A DNA stretch of 64,000 bases from Elysia chlorotica (lineage: Eukaryota; Mollusca; Gastropoda; Plakobranchidae): contig RQTK01000354.1 of assembly GCA_003991915.1 (NCBI GenBank), forward strand, positions 249,370 through 313,369, read 5' to 3'. The translations under genes and the position numbers were made by a program. Positions 26,852-38,706 of this stretch are shown one piece after another (position 1 is the stretch's first letter; each line of letters begins with the position of its first letter). Below the pieces are notes generated by a model. The model saw only the letters and a program-made list of their open reading frames with translations. It ran no database searches and was not told the origin of the DNA.

Positions 26852-27659
26852 TTTCCCAAATATTGCTAATTTTAACTTCCGATTCTATTTGTGAGTTACA
26901 GTCCTTGGGCTTAAGCATCGATGAATCAAAATACATGTAATAATTATTATATCGATAAACCTAACCGCGAAACTCCGTTTTCCAAGAAATAGAAACTGAT
27001 CTTTATACTGTAGTGCACGTATAGATTTATATAACTAGTTATATGTCTATGAGTGCACGTGTTTCTATAAATTATACAACGTAATGGTGAGTTCAACCGC
27101 ACTATACAACTGATTCAGACGATTGAGCCCCATATATATGCTGTATATGTATATTTTGTAAGTTTATTTCTTATGACACGGATGCTATTAATTAATGTTA
27201 GGCTTACGTGTAATCAAGTCTCCAACCGCGCTGCAATGAAATTATGCCTCTTATTTGGCATGTATTCTTTTAAATTATAACCGCCGTCAAAGCGAGTTAG
27301 AGGATACGTCTCCATGCGTTCAAAGATTATGTACAGACTGGAGCTAAGCAAGATAAGTGTTGTCCCCCACACCAGACAAGAGAACAAAATGGCTCTCCAA
27401 CGGATTGGCAGAAATGCTCTTGGACATTGTCAAGGTGGCAGGTCGTCGAAAAATAGTTACAATGTACACGTATCTGGTGAATTTGGCTTTCGGATTTCAC
27501 CCTGTGGGTGGTCTAAGTTCCTAACAGTCTTACAAACAGGATGCTGATTTTTTTTTAAAATCACTTATAAGTACCAGTTTTCGGACAAGTGGTTAAAAAA
27601 AGGAGGGAATTTAGTAACAACTAGAATTATTTCAGGGGTGCGCGGCATGGGAGAACAAG

Positions 27660-28082
27660 GAGAAAAGATATTGGCGGACTAAAAAATGGCTTAAACGTAG
27701 GGAAAGTTGCGGAGACATAAAAGGCAGCGAAGGATCGTGAAGTATCGAGGGCCACGATTGAGATCGCTACAAAGCATGGACCTTGTATTTGATTATTAGA
27801 CATGGTTGTTTAGTCGGTTTTGTTTGTTGTTGTTTTTTATGGCGATATCAACTGAGATTCGAACCGGAGATCCCCAGCTTGCCCGATCCAAATCTCAATA
27901 TCACAGGAGACTTGAGAATATGATTTGCAAGGCACAAAAGGTGCAGATGTAGGTACACTCTGGCTCTAAAGAGTACAAAACACATTTCTAAAGCGACCCT
28001 TCCCGATCCTTCGATGCTTTCAATGTCTCCGTCAGTTTCCCTACGTTGAGCCATTTTAGTTGTCCACCCAATATCTTTTCTC
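27660..28082. repeat. Inverted repeat, arms of about 83 bp
   Basis: The left arm 27660-27742 (GAGAAAAGATATTGGCGGAC...) and the reverse complement of the right arm 28000-28082 (GAGAAAAGATATTGGGTGGA...) match over their length at roughly 80%. The 257-bp spacer holds a minus-strand B-box-like GGTTCGAATCT near 27850. It could be two SINEs head to head or a foldback element. Confidence 0.75.
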
Positions 28083-28434
28083 GTTGTTTTAACGTGTGTT
28101 TTTTTTTTTTTTGGGTATTGCTTTGTGGTTGTTGTTGTTTTTTTTAATAGCTGCACTATACTTTCTTAATTTGGTGTGTATGTGTGTGTGTTTTGGGGAG
28201 GGGGTGCTTTGTAAATTAGACACACAAGCCAGTCGTCAGATAAGCGACCCTTCGCCTATGTTAACGGCTCTTTTTACTTAGGTTCTTATGGACATTTTTT
28301 TTATAACGACAAGACTGCCCTTCAAATAGAGCATCCTTTTGGATACCGGTAACTGGCAACATTCCATTCCCCCAAAAAATTTCAAGTTACTAATGAGAAA
28401 AACAACTTCCCCATTATCTAGATATAGATATTGA

Positions 28435-28860
28435 TATTGATGAGGACCTTGCTCACTTTGGTTATCCACACGCCATTGTGACCAACAACGCAGCTTGCAT
28501 TTCTTCCACAGAGTTCCAGACCTGGTGTAAGCATCGAACATCTACATGAAGCCCCGTACCATCCAGAGACGAATGGAGCAGCAGAGAGACTGGTCCAAAC
28601 GTTCAGGCATTCCCTGAAGAATTCAGACCTATACCTCCTGGTGACGCCATCCAGGGGTTCCTTATGCATTACCGCCTCAGCAAAGGCAGTCCCTGCCTCG
28701 CCCTCTCTTACAAAGCGGGCCGAAGGGACAAATGGAGACCAGCTGTGGTAACTGACGTTCTTAGTCACCTGTTGTTCGAAGTCAAGGTCCAACCAGACGG
28801 TCCAACCTGGAGACGGCATCTTGATCAACTTTGCCCTCGACACGTACGTCATTAGCAACT
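28435..28860 (+). pseudogene. Ty3/gypsy integrase remnant
   Basis: Plus-strand frames read FAHFGYPHAIVTNN, then EAPYHPETNGAAERLVQTF (the integrase-core signature ending in the catalytic Glu region), and then after a gap YKAGRRDKWRPAVVTDVLSH and RRHLDQLCPRHV, which resemble the GPY/F-type C-terminus. Frameshifts and a missing middle show it is defective. It sits directly upstream of a probable LTR. Confidence 0.78.
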
Positions 28861-28952
28861 AACATTTTAATATTAAAATAATTACCATGGACTTTGCATT
28901 TCTAAGTCTGGACATTGTAAAGTCTTCAGATACCATCAGACTGAAGGGGAGG

Positions 28953-29362
28953 TGTTATGCTGCGTATTTCCCCGTGTGATTATTTCTCTTTTCATCATAA
29001 TTATCTTCCTTACATATTCAGCGGTGTATTATTCAATATTATTGCAACTATTTTATATTTCATTCTAGCTCAAATAATATGTCATATATCACCATCTCTG
29101 TATTTATTAAATACCATAATAACCATACTACTAGTGATAAATAACATATCCAAATGAATGTAGGTATGCGTGTGAATATATTTTGTTTATTATGAAGATG
29201 ATGTAATCATGTAATGTAAACTGCTTTTACAAACGGCGTATAGTATATTGCTGAACAGAATAAATACAATATTATTCGTTATGTCTTCAACAAACCAAGA
29301 GTTCCTCTGTTCCTGATTCAATTTTCAAGTTGTTCCTGTTTCAAGTCTTAACCGAAGATACA
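28953..29362 (+). mobile_element. Probable 3' LTR of the gypsy remnant
   Basis: The purine-rich tract GAAGGGGAGG is followed at once by TGTTATGCTGCG, a classic polypurine tract/LTR junction. An AATAAA lies near 29258. The right edge (..ATACA at 29362) is only a guess from the TG...CA rule; no second LTR copy is in the window. Confidence 0.45.
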
Positions 29363-30800
29363 GTAGGGTGTATTTAGGATTAGGAATTGACTAGAAAAAA
29401 TACAATAAAGATACATAGAGTTTGAGAGCGAGCACAAGGGTTGCTTATGCAACTTGTAATCAGTCAAGACTTTGTGTACGTACCGGGTATCCTGCTTTCG
29501 AACAGCTATTTACTAGCTAAAGAACAATTGCACACACAAAAAAAAAAAACTTTTTTTTTTTTTGTAGGTACCCTCCTACTGATATGATATCCGAGCTTGT
29601 TCTATTCATCTCTACACATAGCGACCCCGACACAATCTAAAGTGGAAACAGAATAATTTTAGTAGGCCTAATGCACAAACATTAATCCTAGCTTCTATGT
29701 GACAGTGTCAGTGGCTAGAGAATAAAAAACCACCACCGCTTTACTGTAATTAACAAGCAGCCTTAAACGACCAATAAAACGAGGCGCATACCTACATCTA
29801 AAAAAAGAATCAAAGTATACAGCATGCAACAGCTCGGCGCCTAAATACCATGCTTCCATTCTCAGTAACTCTCTGACAAGACGCCATTCCGACCCGAGGG
29901 AGCGGATAAATCACACTCATGTAGGCCTATACATGCCAGTTCCCCGGGCATAGTTGCGGTACACTTAATACTATCATAGTCGTCAGTTTACACGTACATG
30001 GAACCAACGGTATGAAATGAACAACAAGGTCAATATACCTGTACCTTAATACATCATCTTTTCCTGAAAGCTTTCTTACACACTTCAGACTACCTATTCA
30101 TTATGCTTCATTTTCAAGAAAGGTAAGAAAGGTATTGCTTGGGTAGGATATAATATTCACATCGAGGGTATACCTCTTAACCAATTATTTTTACTCTACA
30201 GATAAAGACATTTCCAAATGATAATAATTATTGTCTTATAAAATATTAAAATAATATGATTTTTAAACTATACTCATTTCTCGTTTATGTTCAGCTGATA
30301 TTTGCAAACTTTATACATTGTCATTAGGCTGTTGTATCTGTCTATGTGATCTTAATTGTATATTTACATGTAATGAAGTGATTTTCAAAACGTGCTTTTT
30401 CATGCAGATAAAAACCAAATGTTTTCCTCAATTTTATTTTATGCTTCTTTCTTTGTTTTTTTTCGTATTTATGATTTATTGATTTTTGGTGAATTTTTTT
30501 TCTGAACCACATGTTGTCCATGAACTAGCTAATCCATCCATAGTTGAAAAACACCCGTACACTTATAAATAAGCTTCGGCAACACTAATAGTACATGTAC
30601 TCTCTCCCTCTCTCACACGGACACACTTTCGCTTTCTCCCGCTCTCCATCAAAGGTATAGTACTATGTATTAGTATTACATGTAGTTGTTTATGCCCGTG
30701 CTCCTGCTCCTTGGCAAGTCTTACTTCCTCTTGCCCCCCCCCCTTTTTTTTATTTTTTTTAAAGAATCTTTGTTCTTCCTCTTGTCCATTCTGCCTGCAC
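29363..30800. other. Non-coding stretch
   Basis: No coding evidence between the gypsy LTR and the 121-bp repeats. Confidence 0.55.
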
Positions 30801-30921
30801 AGATCCATAGATAGAAATATAGAATGATAGAATGACAGAGTATGTCAAGGGTGGTAAAAACATTCCTTGTGATAAGCCTTGATGGACATAATAAAATAGC
30901 TTTACTTGTACAGAGAAACAG
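30801..30921 (+). repeat. 121-bp direct repeat, copy 1
   Basis: Starts AGATCCATAGATAGAAATAT and ends TACAGAGAAACAG. It is almost identical to 31112-31233; I see one inserted base as the only difference. Confidence 0.95.
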
Positions 30922-31111
30922 GTAAATAGGAATAGAATATAATAGACAGATAAGCCTCTTCCTCTTAGTCCTACTATTTCCCCTGCTGCTTTTCTTCTTC
31001 TTGCTCCTTTCATCCTCTTTGTCCTGATCTCCCTCTCCTCCCCTTCTTACACATCAATACTTCATTTTATTCCTGTTCTTCTTTTTTCCCCTCCTTTTCC
31101 TCTTCTTAGTA

Positions 31112-31233
31112 AGATCCATAGATAGAGAATATAGAATGATAGAATGACAGAGTATGTCAAGGGTGGTAAAAACATTCCTTGTGATAAGCCTTGATGGACA
31201 TAATAAAATAGCTTTACTTGTACAGAGAAACAG
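31112..31233 (+). repeat. 121-bp direct repeat, copy 2
   Basis: Second copy, 311 bp downstream, starting AGATCCATAGATAGAGAATA. Pyrimidine-rich DNA lies between the copies. Confidence 0.95.
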
Positions 31234-31880
31234 AGAGAGATAGATAGAAATAATTAGACAGATAAGTAAATGGATTGATAGCTAGATCGATAGACAAATG
31301 CACATTTTACATTACTTTTTCAGCCACATGCAATATGTTTTTTGATCCTCTTTTACACCCACGAGTGGTGTACTGTTGAAATAAAAACAAAACAACAGAA
31401 CCCTTGGCCTTGCTTTTTTTCTCTTTATTATAGGCCATCACCCACAAATGGCTTTTAAACATAATACAAATAATGAGTGGCAGTGAAAGTTTATAAAGAT
31501 GCCAACAGATTTGTCACAACGTTTGACAAGCAATATCATGTTTTAACATGGCCCTTCACCCAACAGGGTATATACATGTACAATTCTAACAAAAACTTCT
31601 AAACATGACTATTTTTTAAATTTAAATACAAAACTTTGCTGTAGCAATTCATAAGTCAGAGACATGAAAAGTTTCACAACACTTTTAACAGACATGTACT
31701 CATCCCTTCATTCATTCATATTAATAACTGCCATTACTTAATATAATACATCTACTATGAGATTCATGAGTATGTTCATGTCAGAGGAATAAAAATGCAT
31801 GTTTAGTGTATTAAGTGTGCGGCTATATCAACTCATACATCCACCTCGAACAGACACAGACAATATACAGAGATTCATTT

Positions 31881-32243
31881 TCAGTGTTTATTCGTTCTTT
31901 GAGATACACAGGATGTCGCACGACGGATAGCAGCTTCCGTTTTATGGATCGACAATCTGTGCTTTGCGACGGGCAGGCAAAACTTGATCTGTGATTGTGT
32001 TGGACGCCCGCCGTTGTTTTCCAGCTCTCGATTCAAAACTTTAAATACACTTTTCTCTAGAATGCCTCTATAAGTATAGACCCAAGTAGTATATTTAGTC
32101 TCAGATAGTAATAAAATAAGGTCACAACAAAAATGATCTATGAGATAAGCTTCATTTTTGAAATATTTGAAAATTTTCCTATGCGCGTAACCACTGGGCA
32201 CGCTTTGAATTAGATAGCTGGTCAAGCCAGACTCTAGCTTCAC
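31881..32243 (-). CDS. Possible lone 120-codon reading frame, unrecognised
   Basis: This minus-strand frame from ATG to stop lies between BLVRA and the duplicated repeats. It has mixed composition and ends in a basic stretch (AAIRRATSCVSQRTNKH). The DNA just upstream is somewhat GC-richer. No domain is visible and chance is a real alternative. Confidence 0.2.
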   Translation of the reverse strand: MKLESGLTSYLIQSVPSGYAHRKIFKYFKNEAYLIDHFCCDLILLLSETKYTTWVYTYRGILEKSVFKVLNRELENNGGRPTQSQIKFCLPVAKHRLSIHKTEAAIRRATSCVSQRTNKH

Positions 32244-32534
32244 ATGTATGTGTGAAAAGCGGTTCGCCGCTGAGCGTCGACCTTGATCCTGGTATCACGT
32301 GCATCGGTCAGCATCTGTGTTGCTTGGGTTGTTTATACCAAAACCGCGTACTTTGTCATCTATGAATGACGACCCACGCTTGGCCTAGTTTGGTGTAGCT
32401 AGGCCTTAATACTACCAGTATTACTGTTGTGTGGAGATTATGTTTTCCGTTGATTGAAAATAAAAGGAAAGTAAAATTCCAGAGGGGCGAAAAAAGGAGA
32501 AAAAGATTCTCCACAGCTTACTTATTCAGATCAA

Positions 32535-32540
32535 TTTATT
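32535..32540 (-). promoter_or_regulatory. Candidate BLVRA polyadenylation signal
   Basis: AATAAA on the minus strand, about 255 nt past the stop codon. Motif only. Confidence 0.35.
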
Positions 32541-32793
32541 GAAGAAAAAAAAGTTATCTTCCCCATACTAGTTTTTGTATATACAGCAGTGAATCTAATG
32601 GCAAGTAACCTATATCCAAGCCACTCCACTGATTTTAGTGATAACTTGTGAGGTGATTAACTTTCTACAATATTGTTTATCTTCATAATTATTATGTACT
32701 AATTGTTCTTGTGGTTTTGTTTCCAAAAAAAAACCCCACCAACAACAAATGAATAATATTGGAAAATATGTTAATACACATCTGTTATATGAT

Positions 32794-32918
32794 TTAAAAG
32801 AAACTGTGAATCTGCTCTGCTATTTCTAAGCCCCTGATGGAGAGCCACTTGCATTCATCAGGCAGTTTTCCTTTCCCAACAATCTTTTCAAAGTTCTCCA
32901 AGTCTTGCATAAATAGAC
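32794..32918 (-). CDS. BLVRA: BLVRA exon 7 and stop
   Basis: Residues 250-290, then TAA. It encodes the last helices (LFMQDLENFEKIVGKGKL, GLEIAEQIHSFF). There is no zinc-binding Cys pair at the end. Confidence 0.9.
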
Positions 32919-35900
32919 CTGAAACATAATACATGTATGTGGATAAAGTTGTTAACAGGAAAATTCACTACTTATACATACAATAAGCACATATTATTCA
33001 GTCGCTGCCATTCTCTATCCACATATAGGACAATTGAATAGTTTTGAGCTGGAAGGAAAAAAAACGGTCTAAATGATTTCTCATTCTTGCTCTTTCCTTT
33101 TATTTCATTTTTTATTGTGTACTAATTTCTTTCTCTCTCCCTCTCTGTGTATCTGTCTGTCTGTCTCACTCTCTCTTTTTCCTTTATCTCTCTTGCACCT
33201 GCTTCCTCTGTTCCTCTCTTCTGTCTTCTTTGTTATACGCTCTCTCTCTTTCCGTTTCTTATACCAACTGTCTTCAACTATTTCCTTTATTGTTTAGCAT
33301 TTCTGATTCTCTACATGCGTACGACCAGCTATAAACCCTTGTGCCATAGTGGGTTTGCTGGGCTGAACGAGTAAGGTACAGCGGAGCCAGGCGCAGATCG
33401 CCTGACATCTTCCATCCTCTTTTAGGGAATAAAATTTTATGAACTGCACCTTGCGTAAATAGCAAAATTGATGAATTTAAACCCTTAATTTGGTTTTTAA
33501 GACTTTAATATTTGTATGGTAGATAGAAAAGGGGCTATTAGTCCCTTTTCAAGAATACAGTGGATAGCGAACGGCAATGATGATTTGCCACTCACGCACA
33601 GCCCACACCTATCGCTTTATAGGATCCATGTATAAAGAACCTATCATAGTCCTCCCCTTCTCTCTCTCTCTCTCTCTCTCACTCTTCCCCTGTCTATCTC
33701 TGTCTTTCGACATACAAATTTGATTAAATATAAAAAGGTCTTTACCTGGTTTAGATGATTTCTGAACAATTTTACTCGGATCCAAAACATCACCATCTTC
33801 AAACTCATAAATTTCTTGCTTTATTCTCTTCGTGTCTTTTGATCTTGCAAGAGTCAGTGTGATGGGTCTGATGGGTTATAAAGAGGTAATAAATAAAGTG
33901 CAAAAAAGGTTAGTATAAAATGCATCTCATATTCTTTAAAGGCTTAAATCACTCAATAGATTGACAAATGTAAGGACAAACACAGAAAATAACCCAGTCA
34001 GAGCATTTAGTCCTTACATAGATTATTGTCCTTGATATCAAGTGCACATTGTACACAACACCTATATATATATATATATATATATAAGTAACTTCCTTTA
34101 TGAAAACTTGTGATTTCAAATTGAATTGTAACTCCCTTGCTTTCCTCATGTGCGGGTAACACATCTATAATTGAGCTACCTGAAATACTTCACTTAGTCA
34201 AATTTTAGTCTCCTGAAGAGTATGTGTCCAAGAGCTCATCAGGATGTTTATGTTATACTGAAGACGTGAAATACATGTAATTTCCATCCATGTTATTATA
34301 ACTTTTAATAATTTCATTACAATTTATTTGTCAACATTGAACGCTTGTTGTAATGGTGCACTACATGTACCTCCCCTTCTGTGTCTCCAATGAAGCCTGA
34401 GCCATGTAGCCATTCTCCTGATGATCTATTTTGCCTCCCTTAACCAGCAGATCACCAAACAAGGATAGCATTATTTGGATACCTGAGATCCCACAAACAA
34501 AAGGTAATCCCGAACCCTCAAAGTCCTCGATCCATCCGTTGTAAGATCCTAAAATGTTTGAGCCAGTGAATTTATACATTGCATAGACTTTACACTAGCT
34601 GCAAAAAGTCATAGGGAAAAACAATATCTGAAATCTATAAAAATTATCACGTCCAACTATTATTCATATTTATAACTATATTCCTAGGTGCAGACTAAAA
34701 GATCTCTCAATACATACAAGTATTAAATGATTCATAAGGATCTTGACTCTAAAGCACAAGTGATATCCAATATTCTTTGATGAAAATTTGGTAAAAGGTG
34801 GAAATACTCTTTGCTACAGAAAAAAAAAAACACAACAAAAAAAAAAAACAGAAATCAAATTGCGGCCTAAAAAAAGTTCATATCACTGAAACATGATCAA
34901 AATCGTAAAAGATAGATCTAGATACAAAATAAAAAATCTATAATTAAATTGACATTTTTTTATCTTAAAATAAGAGGTAGAAAAATCATTATTGTTTATA
35001 CGTTGAATGTTCATGACACAAAAATTTAAACTAATTGCACACACCTGCTAAAGAGTAACTTGCTTGTTTTAAATCTACTAATTTTGACTTTTCTTTAACT
35101 GCCAGGAAACCTTCAACAAGGAGTGCAATATTTTCCTCATAGAGAATAAGACCTGTTTGAAAAAGAAAAAATTATAATACAATAATTATCAACACAACTT
35201 CAAAAAGATACGGCACTGTAAGTATAGCAATGTCTTGTGTTTCTTCTTTTTCAAGGAACAACTTTTTTTCCCCATCTCAAATTTCTAAATCTCTTAAATG
35301 CTATTGCATTTCTATATTCCAGTTAACATCCTAAGAAATAGAGTAACAGTTTAATTTTTTAACAAGTTGGTATAAGAATTAAAAAAGTCAAAGAAATCTT
35401 CTAGGTACTCACTTATTAACCATGAAGTTACTATTTAAAATGAGCTATTTTATGTAGTTTTATTATATTGGTACTTATGATCACAGGAAAAAAACAATAC
35501 AAATTACACTCCATCTGAATGAATTAAAACTAGGGCTCTACCTTTTTTTAACAGCTTTGTTGCTAACACTTTGATCTATTTTAATGGTTCCTCTTACCCT
35601 TATCTTCAGCTGACTGGAACAGCTCTCTGGCTGTGGCGGCTGTCAGAGCCAGCGGATACTCTACCAGTACATGTTTTCCTTTCTCAAGAGCTAATCTGTG
35701 GTTTAAGTATATTATACTTGATATCTGATATAGCACAGGACGTAGCATCGACGCAACAGGTACAAGAAAGCTAACTTGGTACAGTCTTAAGCTGACGTGC
35801 AGTATAACTTTGTTTAATTTCCTACTGGTGGGTTCATACCTCATCTAAATAGCCCACTGAAGGGCTTTAACTTCAAGATGGCAAGTATTGACAAAATCAT

Positions 35901-36209
35901 TCCTCTTTACTTAAAAAGAAATTAGGGATTTAAAACTAGGAAACAGAAGGTTAAAAAGCAGCTATGAGGTAGGATAATTATTAACATTGCAAGATAACAC
36001 ATTTAATAAGTCAAAATTCAAAACATCAACCACCTTTGTAGACTTATAGTAGTCTTAGTACTTAAACCCCTTTGTTGACAACATGACAGAAAGCACATTA
36101 TTCAAATACTAGACTTCTAAAAAAATAGCATTAAGGGGGTTGGATAATATACAAATATCACCATCTTTTCTCACTTATTTTGTTAATAAATTGATAGTGA
36201 TGATGGTGG

Positions 36210-36246
<37 letters not shown>

Positions 36247-37997
36247 AATGATGTTCCTTACTTAATTGCGACGGCGGCGTTGATCTTTCTGTTCTATATA
36301 TATTTGAGCTCAACTCAACAGGACTTTGAAGTTGAAAACTATTTAAATCCGAACACTCAGCGATAAATTCCTGCGTTGTTAAATGTTAATAAAGCCAGTG
36401 CAGGTAAGTAGATTCTAGACCTAGTTATATCACAATGAAAAAGCCAAATAATTACAGTATTCTGGAGCAGTATCTCACAATACCGACAGCAACAATTACT
36501 GACAAGTGACAATGCAGTGCACAACTTCTCAATGCAACAATTACACACCGCACAAAAAAGTGAATGTGTGTGAGGGGTGGGGGTTTAGGCCCAGAATGGT
36601 TGAACCAGAGATCCTAGGCTAACTACACTGTCTGTGTCTGGTTGAACTTTGTGTCTGTGTCTGGTTGAACTTTGTGTGTGTGGAACTGTGAACTGTGGAT
36701 AGACGGCAACCCAAATTTTCTCAGATGCCTGAAAATGACACCGCCTTGGCCCATCCCTCTGTGGCTCAATCTTCAGTCATATTGTATTGCCTGTTTGCAC
36801 TAATGCTAAAGTATATTTAATTCATTGCTGGTTTTAAACTTTTAGGTTAAAAACAATAAATATGATGATTTTATTATTAATAGGGGGTCTATATTTACAT
36901 GTTTAAATTAACTGATCACCAGAGACTTGTTTGAATCAATGTAGAGGCCTAGAGTTATTACTTCAAGAAATATAAAAGGATTTGGTTAAAAATATCAGAA
37001 AAATTATGAAGACATAGAAAGCGTTAGGGTCAAAGTCCAATTTTTGTATTAGGAATACTATAAGGAGGTTGGGCAAATTCGCATTAGCCCACCTTGGTGT
37101 AAGGGGTCTCTACTTGGCACTGTGTGTTATTTTTAAATTTGTAAATATTTTGCCCTTGTTTTTTGCGCATCTATGTAGATCTAAACCACTTCGCGCTTGG
37201 AAAGAGCGTACTATGGTTTTATCTCTTATAGTTGCAGATTCTGACGGATACATTTATTATTGATTTTCATTTTTGTCATATTATTATTATTTACATAACC
37301 CCTTTTTAGCAAGACAGGTCGGGCACTGCCCACCCTGCCCAAAGTCACCATCTTTTCTCACTTATTTTGTTAATAAATTGATCAAGCAGCAATATTAATA
37401 TGAGCATTTAAATTATGAGCTGCTATACATTTTCCTACAAACCTAATGTACTCCTCGTGCAAGGCAGGTTCTGTGCTGATTATAACAGCCTTGACATCTG
37501 TACGATCTAAAGCTTCTTCCAAACTCAGCTGGGGTACCTCTTCATCTTCATTTTTTCGCCTGCACAGGGGAAAAACAAAAATGAATTTTATAATTTTTCT
37601 CGACACATTTCTCCTACCTAACTACTGGTTCTGGTAAGCGACTTGAGGTTTACAGATGGACTAATTGCTTCAGAATGTTTATAATGACATCAAATACAAA
37701 TTTCTTTTTTAAAGCTCCACAAGTTTTTTTAATTAGTATTGGGAACCATATGGACTGCCCCGTAATCTTATCTTTACACGAGCATGTAAATTATCATCAA
37801 ACAAAACTTTTTTTTTGCATTTTCATATATATAATACCCAAATCATTCTGATGGGCTAACTTACAAACTTGCCTAGAAACAACCCCTTTCAGAGTCAAAC
37901 AACCATTTTTTGCCTTTAAATCTCGAACTCTCACAATTCCTGCTCGGCCTAGACCAACCACAACAACTCCAATTTCATTTTGACTCTGAGGGTCCAT
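32794..37997 (-). CDS. BLVRA: Biliverdin reductase A, 7 coding exons, 290 aa
   Basis: Exons in coding order: 37997-37873, 37559-37443, 35695-35598, 35152-35045, 34548-34371, 33867-33746, 32918-32794. They total 873 nt, in phase throughout. The enzyme reduces biliverdin IXalpha to bilirubin with NAD(P)H in the cytosol, the last step of haem breakdown. Seen: an N-terminal Rossmann motif VVVVGLGRAG (G15, G17, G20), VSRR at 40-43, LEEAL, and KHVLVEYPLAL at 88-98 (E93, Y94 and P95 match the family's EYP). The C-terminal alpha/beta part includes GSYNGWIEDFEGSGLPFV and SLFGDLL. Length is close to mammalian BVRA (about 296 aa). The C-terminal His/Cys zinc-binding tail known from human BVRA is absent; the protein ends in EQIHSFF. 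The closest alternative is another GFO/IDH/MocA oxidoreductase, but the wording fits BVRA far better. Confidence 0.93.
33746..33867 (-). CDS. BLVRA: BLVRA exon 6
   Basis: Residues 209-249 (PITLTLARSKDTKRIKQEI...). The acceptor is CATCAG and the donor is G|GTAAAG. Confidence 0.87.
34063..34086 (+). repeat. (TA)n microsatellite
   Basis: TA dinucleotides in BLVRA intron 5. Confidence 0.95.
34371..34548 (-). CDS. BLVRA: BLVRA exon 5
   Basis: Residues 150-208, the core of the C-terminal sheet (GLPFVCGISGIQIMLSLFGD). The acceptor is TTTTAG and the donor is AG|GTACAT. Confidence 0.9.
35045..35152 (-). CDS. BLVRA: BLVRA exon 4
   Basis: Residues 114-149 (LYEENIALLVEGFLAVKEK...), aligning with the HEEHVELL helix region of BVRA. 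The acceptor is AAACAG and the donor is G|GTGTGT. Confidence 0.87.
35598..35695 (-). CDS. BLVRA: BLVRA exon 3
   Basis: Residues 81-113, with KGKHVLVEYPLAL, the most conserved stretch of the family. The donor is G|GTAAGA. Confidence 0.93.
36158..36195 (+). repeat. 38-bp direct repeat, copy 1 (BLVRA intron 2)
   Basis: TCACCATCTTTTCTCACTTA and the next 18 bases recur unchanged at 37345-37382. Confidence 0.95.
36196..36246 (+). repeat. (GAT)n microsatellite
   Basis: GAT repeats starting directly after the first 38-bp repeat, in BLVRA intron 2. Confidence 0.95.
37345..37382 (+). repeat. 38-bp direct repeat, copy 2 (next to BLVRA exon 2)
   Basis: An identical copy, 1187 bp away, ending about 60 bp from the exon 2 donor. 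The two copies bracket roughly 1.15 kb of intron. Confidence 0.95.
37443..37559 (-). CDS. BLVRA: BLVRA exon 2
   Basis: Residues 42-81, including QLSLEEALDR and the EPALHEEYIR segment of the nucleotide-binding fold. The acceptor is TGTGCAG and the donor is AG|GTTTGT. Confidence 0.92.
37873..37997 (-). CDS. BLVRA: BLVRA exon 1
   Basis: Residues 1-41 plus two bases of codon 42. It starts at ATG 37997 and encodes the Rossmann glycine motif. Phase and homology place the donor at AG|GCAAGT (GC at 37872-37871), a GC-AG intron. Confidence 0.88.
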
Positions 37998-38098
37998 TGG
38001 TTAAAAAATAATGCTGTATCAGTGTATGCTTCAATAAGTTCAAAGCTGAAACTCTGATTTAAATTGATGACTTTGAGTTCCTGTGGCAACTAAATGAT
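37998..38098 (-). other. BLVRA: Probable BLVRA 5' UTR part of the start exon
   Basis: Upstream of the ATG, a good acceptor (TTATTTTCAG) ends at 38099. This suggests that the start exon begins at 38098 and that a further non-coding exon lies upstream. I could not locate that exon with confidence. Confidence 0.4.
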
Positions 38099-38706
38099 CT
38101 GAAAATAAATGGAAAGAACAACTTTAACGAAAGAAAAAAAATATACACGTACACAGCATCATTTTAAACTATTTGAAAATAAACACAAATTTATACAGGT
38201 TATATTTTCTCCTTTTAAACATCTCATCTCTCAACACCTTAATCTTTAATATATTTTTTGTGGGAGGGGGGATCAACTATGAATGGCTGATTTTAATAGG
38301 GCAACAAGCTTAACTCCTAGATTCCAAATGTATAACCACATTCCTGCTCGAGAGAATTCAAGTATTGCTTCAGGTCTATGCCGATCATATATGCTAAAAT
38401 TAGACAGCCAATGATTTTGTTTAAAATTGTTGATTTTTCATAGTAAAAAATGAAGCGAACAATAATGAAGGAAGCCCAGGAATAGCTATACCGTATACGC
38501 TTTAGGGGTGGAGCTCTGAGCTCAGAAAGTTAATCTTGTCTTTCTGTGATGTAAGCAAAGCAGTAGAAAAAACAAAAGTATACACAAAGGGACATTTCAT
38601 TAAAATAATCAATTTTCAGATTTTAAACTGGAATCAACATGCCCATGTTTAGTTTTAAACCTTATAGTAACTGTGCACCAGCAATGAGGAACACCTATTA
38701 TAACCC

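Noticed and set aside
36196-36246. CRISPR-like regular repeats
   Set aside because: Simple GAT microsatellite; no spacers, and a eukaryotic genome.
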